NCBI GenBank assembly: GCA_947377275.1 | Contig: CANCFV010000015.1 | Span: forward strand, 1-47,616 | Direction of reading: 5' to 3' | DNA from: Burkholderiales bacterium | GTDB lineage: Bacteria > Pseudomonadota > Gammaproteobacteria > Burkholderiales > Burkholderiaceae_C | DNA: 47,616 nt | Position numbers and translations under genes: made by a program | Part shown: one piece after another, positions 43,013 to 47,616 of the stretch | Position numbering within the stretch: the first letter of the stretch is position 1 | How the letters are laid out: each line of letters opens with the position of its first letter | The notes under the pieces: generated by a model | The model's input: the letters and a program-made list of their open reading frames with translations, nothing else | The model's database searches: none | What the model was told of the DNA's origin: nothing

Positions 43013-44152
43013 ATGGCTCGAACTTCCAAAAAAAACGCCCCGTCCTTGCTTGCCGTCGCTGGTGATTCGCCTGAGGCTCCGGTTGATCAGGTTGCCACCG
43101 AGCCGTCACCGCTCGATTTGGACCCGCTCGACGATGACGCCATGGACGATGACGTGCTGGCGTCAACTCCTGCCGGCGTCGCTGGCGCGGCCAAGCCACA
43201 GGAGCGCGTCTTCACGGTGGACAAGGCGGCGCATGGGCAGCGCTTGGATGTGTTTTTGGTGCCCGGCTCGCCTGAGTTTTCACGCAGCCACCTCAAGGCT
43301 TTGATCGAAGACGGTTGCGTCGAGGTGGATGGCAAGCCGCAAACCCAGCCATCTCGCAAGGTGGCGCAGGGCCAGCGCGTGCGTGTCGTGCTCAAGCCGA
43401 CCGCGCAAAGCCAAGCCTTTGTGGCCGAGGCCATGGACATCCCCGTCGTGTTCGAAGATGAGCACCTCATGGTCGTCAACAAGCCGGCAGGTTGGGTGGT
43501 TCACCCTGCCGCGGGCAACTGGACGGGCACCCTGATGAACGGCCTGCTGGCCCACCACGCCGGCGCGGCCGAGTTGCCGCGCGCCGGCATCGTGCACCGA
43601 TTGGACAAGGACACCAGCGGTTTGATGGTCGTGGGCAAAACCTTGGTGGCGGTCACCGCCTTGAGCCGCGCCATCGCCGCCCGGGAGGTCAGCCGCAAAT
43701 ACCTGGCGCTGGTGCACGGCGTGCCGCCCGCCAGTTTCACGGTCGAATCGTCGATCGGGCGGGACCCGACCGCGAGGGTGCGCATGGCCGTGGTGCCCTC
43801 TGGCAAACCGGCCAAGACCGACGTGCAGCGTTTGATCGACGGCGAGTGGACGATCCAGACCGGCGATGCGCGAGCCGATGCCGCTCGGCCAGCGCGGGCT
43901 TACAGCGGGGTGTTGTGCACACTTCACACGGGGCGCACCCACCAGATCCGCGTGCACCTGAGCAGCCGCCGTTATCCCTTGGTCGCCGACGCGGTCTACG
44001 GCGGTGCACAGGCCTTGGGCATGACGCGCCAGGCCCTGCATGCCACCCGCCTGGCCTTCAAGCACCCGGTCACTGGCGAGGCCTTGTCATTTGAGGCGCC
44101 GTTGCCAGACGACATGGCGCAGGCCTGGGAAACGCTCGCCGCGGGCGCCTGA
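43013..44152 (+). CDS. rluD: 23S rRNA pseudouridine synthase RluD
   Basis: Forms pseudouridines 1911, 1915 and 1917 in helix 69 of 23S rRNA. The 379-residue protein has an Asp/Ala-rich leader of about 65 residues, an S4 domain (GQRLDVFLVPGSPEFSRSHLKALIEDGCVEVDG) and the RluA-type motif HRLDKDTSG with Asp198. The VVNKPAGWVVHPAAGNWTGTLMNGLLAH stretch and divergent bamD favour RluD over RluC. Start is the ATG of MARTSKKN; a TTG 12 bases earlier is possible, and neither has a good ribosome binding site. Confidence 0.94.
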   Translation: MARTSKKNAPSLLAVAGDSPEAPVDQVATEPSPLDLDPLDDDAMDDDVLASTPAGVAGAAKPQERVFTVDKAAHGQRLDVFLVPGSPEFSRSHLKALIEDGCVEVDGKPQTQPSRKVAQGQRVRVVLKPTAQSQAFVAEAMDIPVVFEDEHLMVVNKPAGWVVHPAAGNWTGTLMNGLLAHHAGAAELPRAGIVHRLDKDTSGLMVVGKTLVAVTALSRAIAAREVSRKYLALVHGVPPASFTVESSIGRDPTARVRMAVVPSGKPAKTDVQRLIDGEWTIQTGDARADAARPARAYSGVLCTLHTGRTHQIRVHLSSRRYPLVADAVYGGAQALGMTRQALHATRLAFKHPVTGEALSFEAPLPDDMAQAWETLAAGA

Positions 44153-44154
44153 TT

Positions 44155-44182
44155 GGCGCGCGCAAACAGTTTTGTGCGCGCC
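44155..44182 (+). terminator. strong hairpin right after rluD
   Basis: Twelve-pair stem with one G-U (44155-44166 with 44171-44182, CAGT loop), starting two bases after the rluD stop. No T run follows, so it may protect the mRNA 3' end or end transcription inefficiently rather than act as a textbook terminator. Confidence 0.5.
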
Positions 44183-44458
44183 TGTGCCATCTGATGCATA
44201 ATCCAAGCAAGAATTGGCAGAGACCAACCATTCCCTGCCGGAGTGCTTTGACCCAAAAGCCTCCCGCGGCGGGCCGCTCGATGTATCGCGCGCCCAGCCC
44301 CCAATGAACGCCTCGGCATCCGAGGCCCCTAAGTGATCTTGTCAGCAGCCACCCTCGCGTTTGGCTGCGTATCGTCGGCAAATGGTTTGTCGGCATCGGT
44401 CCACCTGAATTCGGCGCGGCGCCTTTGATGAGCCGCAGCCCACCAAACGATTGAAGAG
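44172..44458 (+). promoter_or_regulatory. scpB leader: candidate promoter, hairpin and mini-ORFs
   Basis: The 306-base gap before scpB holds no ordinary gene. A possible promoter is TTGTGC (44172-44177) and CATAAT (44197-44202), spacer 19. Further on is a 7-bp hairpin GCCTCGG/CCGAGGC (44310-44316, 44320-44326) inside a 10-codon reading frame (44304-44336), and an 8-codon frame (44428-44454) ending five bases before the scpB ATG. Neither mini-frame has a clear ribosome binding site. Regulation through the leader is possible but unproven. Confidence 0.4.
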
Positions 44459-45181
44459 ATGGAAGTCCTCAATCAGCAGGATGCCAGCCGCATCCTTGAA
44501 GCTGCTTTGTTGTGCGCGCACGAGCCTTTGTCTCTGCGCGATCTGCGTCAACTGTTCGACAACACCCTGTCGGCGGATGCGATTCGTGCGCTGCTGGCCG
44601 AAGTGAGCTTGCAGTGGCAGGGCCGTGGCGTGGAGTTGCGCGAGTTGGCGTCTGGCTGGCGTTTCCAAACCCGGCCCGACGTCCAGGCACACCTGGATCG
44701 GCTGCACCCGGAAAAACCGCCCAAGTATTCAAGGGCAACTTTGGAAACCCTGGCGATCATTGCGTACAAACAGCCCGTGACCCGCGGTGACATCGAAGAC
44801 ATCCGGGGCGTGACGGTGAGCGCCAACATCATCAAACAGCTCGAAGACCGTGGCTGGGTGGAGGTGATTGGCCACCGAGACGCGCCCGGCCGGCCTGCGC
44901 TGTTCGCCACCACGCGTCATTTTTTGGACGACTTGGGGCTGGCGACGCTGTCGCAGTTGCCCACCCTGGAGGGCATGCCTTTGGGGCAGGCTTTGTTGCC
45001 TGGCCTTGAAGACCTGCCACCCGAATTGGCGCCGACCGAGCCTCCTGAGGCCGTGGTCGACGCATCACAAGACAGCCTGCTGGCTGTTGACCCATCCGAA
45101 GAGGGCGTCAAGAGCGCTCCCGTCGACCTCCCAGCGCCCGACGGCGCCCCTGATTCGCCCCATTTTTCTTCTGCTCCATGA
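44459..45181 (+). CDS. scpB: segregation and condensation protein B
   Basis: Kleisin-partner subunit of the SMC-ScpAB complex that condenses and segregates the chromosome. Two winged-helix domains are seen: residues 5-80 ([24 protein letters not shown]) and 85-165 ([51 protein letters not shown]), the second containing the most conserved ScpB motif. The last 60 residues are Pro/Glu/Asp-rich and variable. Length 240. scpA and smc are not in the window. The stop overlaps the rluB start (ATGA), a conserved scpB-rluB pairing. Confidence 0.94.
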   Translation: MEVLNQQDASRILEAALLCAHEPLSLRDLRQLFDNTLSADAIRALLAEVSLQWQGRGVELRELASGWRFQTRPDVQAHLDRLHPEKPPKYSRATLETLAIIAYKQPVTRGDIEDIRGVTVSANIIKQLEDRGWVEVIGHRDAPGRPALFATTRHFLDDLGLATLSQLPTLEGMPLGQALLPGLEDLPPELAPTEPPEAVVDASQDSLLAVDPSEEGVKSAPVDLPAPDGAPDSPHFSSAP

Positions 45182-47307
45182 CCACTGACAACGTGCCTAT
45201 GCAAGATCCGATCGACCAGAACGGGGTCGCCGACGAGGCGGTCAAGCCCAAACGCACACGGCGCCCGAAGGCGGTTGCCGAAGCCGCGTCTCCCGATGTG
45301 GCGCCAGCTTCCTTGCCCGAGGGCGATGCTGCGCCGGCGGCGGTCAAGGCGCCACGCAAGCGCAAGGCCGAAGCGCAAGCGGTGCCCGAGCAGGTTGTGG
45401 CTGAGGTTGCGTCACTGTCGCCGTCGCCCGAGTCGGCTGCCGATGAGGTCAAGCCCAAGCGCGCACCGCGCAAAAAGGCGGCTGACCTGATCGTGCCAGA
45501 AGCGGCAGCAGCTTCCGTTGATGCGGTCGAGGCGGCCCCTCGCGAAGTGGCCGGCAACGGTTTCTTGCAACTCGGTCCAGATGTGGCTGTCGAAGGCGGC
45601 TCCGTCGAGTCACGCCAGGCCGAAGGCGCACCTGCTGAGGGCGGTGAGCGTCGCGCAGACGGTGGTCACGAAGGTGGGCGCGAAGGTGGCCGCGGACGCC
45701 GTGACCGTCCGCGTCGTGAACGTGGTGAACGCAGTGAGCGTCCGCCCCGTGAAGCTCGTCCTGCTGAATCGGCCGAGACCTTGGCTGAGGGCGCTGAGGC
45801 CTCGGGCGAATCGGGGCAGCCTGGTGAGTTGGGTGAGGCGCGTCCATCGCGTCGCGCGGCCATCGCGGCTGAGCAGGCCACCGAGGTCTTTGCCGAACTG
45901 CTGTCTGGCGACTTCGACAAGGAGCGCGAGGAAGAGTCGGAAGAAGCAAGCACCGAAGAAGGCGTGGCCTACAAGCGCGTGCTTCGCCCTGAGCCCGACG
46001 CGCCCAAGCTGCAGAAGGTGCTGGCCCAAGCCGGTGTGGGTTCGCGTCGCGACATTGAGCAAATGATCGAAGACGGCCGCATCGAAGTGAACGACCAGGT
46101 CGCGCACATCGGTCAGCGCATCTCGTTTGGTGACCGCATCAAGGTGGCGGGCCGCACGATCAAGGTGCGCATTGCGCCTCAACCCGCGCGCATCTTGGCT
46201 TATCACAAGCCCACTGGCGAGGTCGTGACGCATGACGACCCGCAAGGTCGCCCGACCGTTTTCCGTCGCCTGCCCCGTTTGCAAAACGGCAAGTGGATGT
46301 CGGTGGGCCGCCTTGACCTGAACACCGAAGGCTTGTTGCTGTTCACCAACTCTGGCGAATTGGCCAACCAGCTCATGCACCCGCGTTTCGGTGTTGAGCG
46401 TGAATATGCTGTGCGCGTGTTGGGCACCTTGGACGAAGCCGCCCGTGATCGTTTGCTCTCTGGCGTGGAAATCGAAGGTCAATCGGCTTCTTTCGTGTCC
46501 ATCAGCAAGGGTGAGGGTGAGGGCGTGAACCAGTGGTATCGCGTTGTGATCACCGAAGGTCGCAACCGCGAAGTGCGCAAGTTGTTTGACGCGGTGGGCC
46601 TGACGGTCAATCGGCTGATCCGCGTTCGTTACGGCGCCATCGTGCTGCCGCGCGGTCTGAAGCGCGGCATCTGGGTGGAACTCAATGAATCTGACCTGCG
46701 CGCTGTGAAGTCGTTGGCTGGCATGGATCGCCCCGAGTTTGGCCAAGGCCAGACCAGTGGTCAGGGCCGTGCTGCCAACAACAAGGGACAGCAAAAGTCG
46801 CAGCAAGGCTTCAAGGGCCCGAATGGCCCAAGTGGCCCGAACGGCGGCAATGGCGGCAATGGTCAGCCCCGCGGCCAACAGCGTCCGCAAGGTCCTGGCG
46901 GTCAAGGTGGCCAGGGCCCGCGTGGTCAGGGTGGACAAGGCGCCGGTGGTTTTGGCAATCGCCCGCCCCGTCAGGCGCCCGACCGCGATCGTCCGGTGCA
47001 GCAGGCACGTCATGACCATGACGACGATGACCACATTGGACCGATCCCGAACCCCTTGGAGCAAACCTTCGACAAGCGTTTTGCCAAGGGCTCCAAGCGC
47101 ATCACGGCCGGCTTTGGTCGCCCTGATCAGCAAGACCAAGGCCCTCGCGGCGGCGGCAACAAGGGTGGTCCGCGTGAGCCGGATCCCTTGCAAACCTCGG
47201 TGGGTTACATCGGCGCCGACGCCTACTTCGGCAAGGTCGGTGGGGGCAATCGCGGCGGCAACCGTGGCGGTGGCGGTGGCGGTGGCGGTGGTCGCGGCCG
47301 TCGTTGA
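45178..47307 (+). CDS. rluB: 23S rRNA pseudouridine synthase RluB with large low-complexity flanks
   Basis: Forms pseudouridine 2605 of 23S rRNA. The catalytic core is ordinary: S4 domain from about Lys277 ([28 protein letters not shown]) and RsuA-type synthase with Asp380 in [19 protein letters not shown]. Length is 709 against 291 in E. coli. About 275 extra N-terminal residues are Ala/Glu/Pro/Lys-rich, with an Arg/Gly/Glu block ([20 protein letters not shown]), and the C-terminal tail from about residue 520 is Gly/Gln/Pro/Arg-rich, ending in a (GGTGGC)n-encoded poly-Gly and RGRR. Such flanks usually bind RNA nonspecifically. Start overlaps scpB. Confidence 0.94.
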   Translation: MTTDNVPMQDPIDQNGVADEAVKPKRTRRPKAVAEAASPDVAPASLPEGDAAPAAVKAPRKRKAEAQAVPEQVVAEVASLSPSPESAADEVKPKRAPRKKAADLIVPEAAAASVDAVEAAPREVAGNGFLQLGPDVAVEGGSVESRQAEGAPAEGGERRADGGHEGGREGGRGRRDRPRRERGERSERPPREARPAESAETLAEGAEASGESGQPGELGEARPSRRAAIAAEQATEVFAELLSGDFDKEREEESEEASTEEGVAYKRVLRPEPDAPKLQKVLAQAGVGSRRDIEQMIEDGRIEVNDQVAHIGQRISFGDRIKVAGRTIKVRIAPQPARILAYHKPTGEVVTHDDPQGRPTVFRRLPRLQNGKWMSVGRLDLNTEGLLLFTNSGELANQLMHPRFGVEREYAVRVLGTLDEAARDRLLSGVEIEGQSASFVSISKGEGEGVNQWYRVVITEGRNREVRKLFDAVGLTVNRLIRVRYGAIVLPRGLKRGIWVELNESDLRAVKSLAGMDRPEFGQGQTSGQGRAANNKGQQKSQQGFKGPNGPSGPNGGNGGNGQPRGQQRPQGPGGQGGQGPRGQGGQGAGGFGNRPPRQAPDRDRPVQQARHDHDDDDHIGPIPNPLEQTFDKRFAKGSKRITAGFGRPDQQDQGPRGGGNKGGPREPDPLQTSVGYIGADAYFGKVGGGNRGGNRGGGGGGGGGRGRR

Positions 47308-47372
47308 TCTCGCCCTGATTCCTCACAACCAAGGGTTGCCATCAGCTTGACACCCCTTGGCCACTTGATCTT

Positions 47373-47395
47373 TTGACATCGACCCACAGTACAAT
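47373..47395 (+). promoter_or_regulatory. candidate ndk promoter
   Basis: TACAAT at 47390-47395 is a good -10. A TTGACA at 47373-47378 is only 11 bases upstream, too close; TTGATC at 47365-47370 is 19 bases upstream. The -10 is about 36 bases before the ndk ATG, a plausible leader length. Confidence 0.4.
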
Positions 47396-47431
47396 GTCGG
47401 GTTTTGTCCAACACACATTCGGAGCACATCC

Positions 47432-47616
47432 ATGGCCATCGAACGCACCCTTTCCATCATCAAGCCCGACGCCGTTGCCAAGAACGTCATCGGCCAAATC
47501 GTCAGCCGCTTTGAAGGCGCTGGCCTGAAGGTCGCTGCTGCCAAGCTGGTGCAACTGTCGCAAGCCGAAGCCGAAGCTTTCTACGCTGTGCACGCCGCAC
47601 GTCCTTTCTTCAAGGA
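47432..47616 (+). CDS. ndk: nucleoside diphosphate kinase, N-terminal part
   Basis: Balances NTP pools by transferring the terminal phosphate through a phospho-histidine. The first 61 codons are visible and begin [23 protein letters not shown], the classic Ndk N-terminus; [12 protein letters not shown] follows. The active-site His motif (NxxHGSD) would lie beyond the window end. GGAG seven bases before the ATG supports this start. ndk near scpB-rluB is usual in betaproteobacteria, often followed by rlmN. Confidence 0.95.
   Translation, partial: MAIERTLSIIKPDAVAKNVIGQIVSRFEGAGLKVAAAKLVQLSQAEAEAFYAVHAARPFFK

Noticed and set aside
42901-43029. Longer starts for BamD
   Set aside because: They place charged residues before the lipoprotein signal peptide and run across a -10-like element and toward rluD.
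47264-47292. GGTGGC repeat at the end of rluB as a phase-variation tract
   Set aside because: The unit is six bases, so changes in copy number keep the frame; it encodes poly-Gly and cannot switch the gene off.
1-47616. CRISPR arrays, insertion sequences, prophage, tRNA or rRNA genes
   Set aside because: No regularly spaced repeats, transposase, integrase or RNA gene signatures seen; gene order is collinear with housekeeping clusters throughout.

Overview
The window is a gene-dense, high-GC stretch of ordinary bacterial chromosome. Gene content and order point to a betaproteobacterium of the order Burkholderiales, most likely family Comamonadaceae (a Limnohabitans/Rhodoferax-like freshwater lineage is my guess). 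The evidence is the order fabD-fabG-acpP-fabF-rpoE-rseA-degP-lepA-lepB-rnc-era-recO-pdxJ-acpS-nagZ, a type III pantothenate kinase, glyQ/glyS as separate subunits, and a DksA without zinc cysteines. I see no tRNA, rRNA, insertion sequence, phage gene, CRISPR array or other sign of recent transfer.

Layout. 1-2.6 kb: fatty acid synthesis (end of fabD, fabG, acpP, fabF). 2.6-6.8 kb: envelope stress (unknown membrane protein, RpoE sigma factor, RseA anti-sigma factor, DegP/MucD protease); rseB is not between rseA and degP. 7.2-15.6 kb: the lepA-lepB-DUF4845-rnc-era-recO-pdxJ-acpS-nagZ run, mostly with tiny gaps or ATGA overlaps. 15.6-20.5 kb, minus strand: an acyl-CoA ligase and RNase E, the latter with a long untranslated leader. 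21.2-24.4 kb: rluC, a HAD phosphatase, a small Rieske protein and an S49 peptidase. 24.4-26 kb, minus: an HDOD protein and an exported chalcone-isomerase-like protein. 26.2-27 kb: coaX. 27-30.8 kb, minus: a COG0523 GTPase, DksA and a large STAS-domain protein. 30.8-38.2 kb: corC-lnt, glyQ-glyS, gmhB and a YgjP-like metallopeptidase. 38.2-39.3 kb, minus: an MBL-fold hydrolase. 39.4-42 kb: beta-carbonic anhydrase and aceK. 42-42.9 kb, minus: bamD. 43-47.3 kb: rluD, scpB, rluB. The window ends inside ndk.

How the genes fit together. The main themes are membrane and envelope building (fab genes, acpS, lnt, bamD, gmhB, nagZ, lepB), envelope quality control (rpoE/rseA/degP, the S49 peptidase), RNA processing and ribosome maturation (rne, rnc, era, lepA, rluB, rluC, rluD), translation (glyQS) and stress control (dksA). 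The protein genes are nearly all known families. The least explained items are non-coding: the lepA leader (DnaA-box-like cluster, a -10 element inside a perfect inverted repeat, and a terminator-like hairpin touching the start codon), the 0.7-kb rne/rluC intergenic region, the scpB leader, and a palindromic operator-like site before the acyl-CoA ligase. Among proteins, the STAS-domain protein downstream of dksA and the membrane protein before rpoE are the most obscure. I did not find a convincing new multi-gene system.
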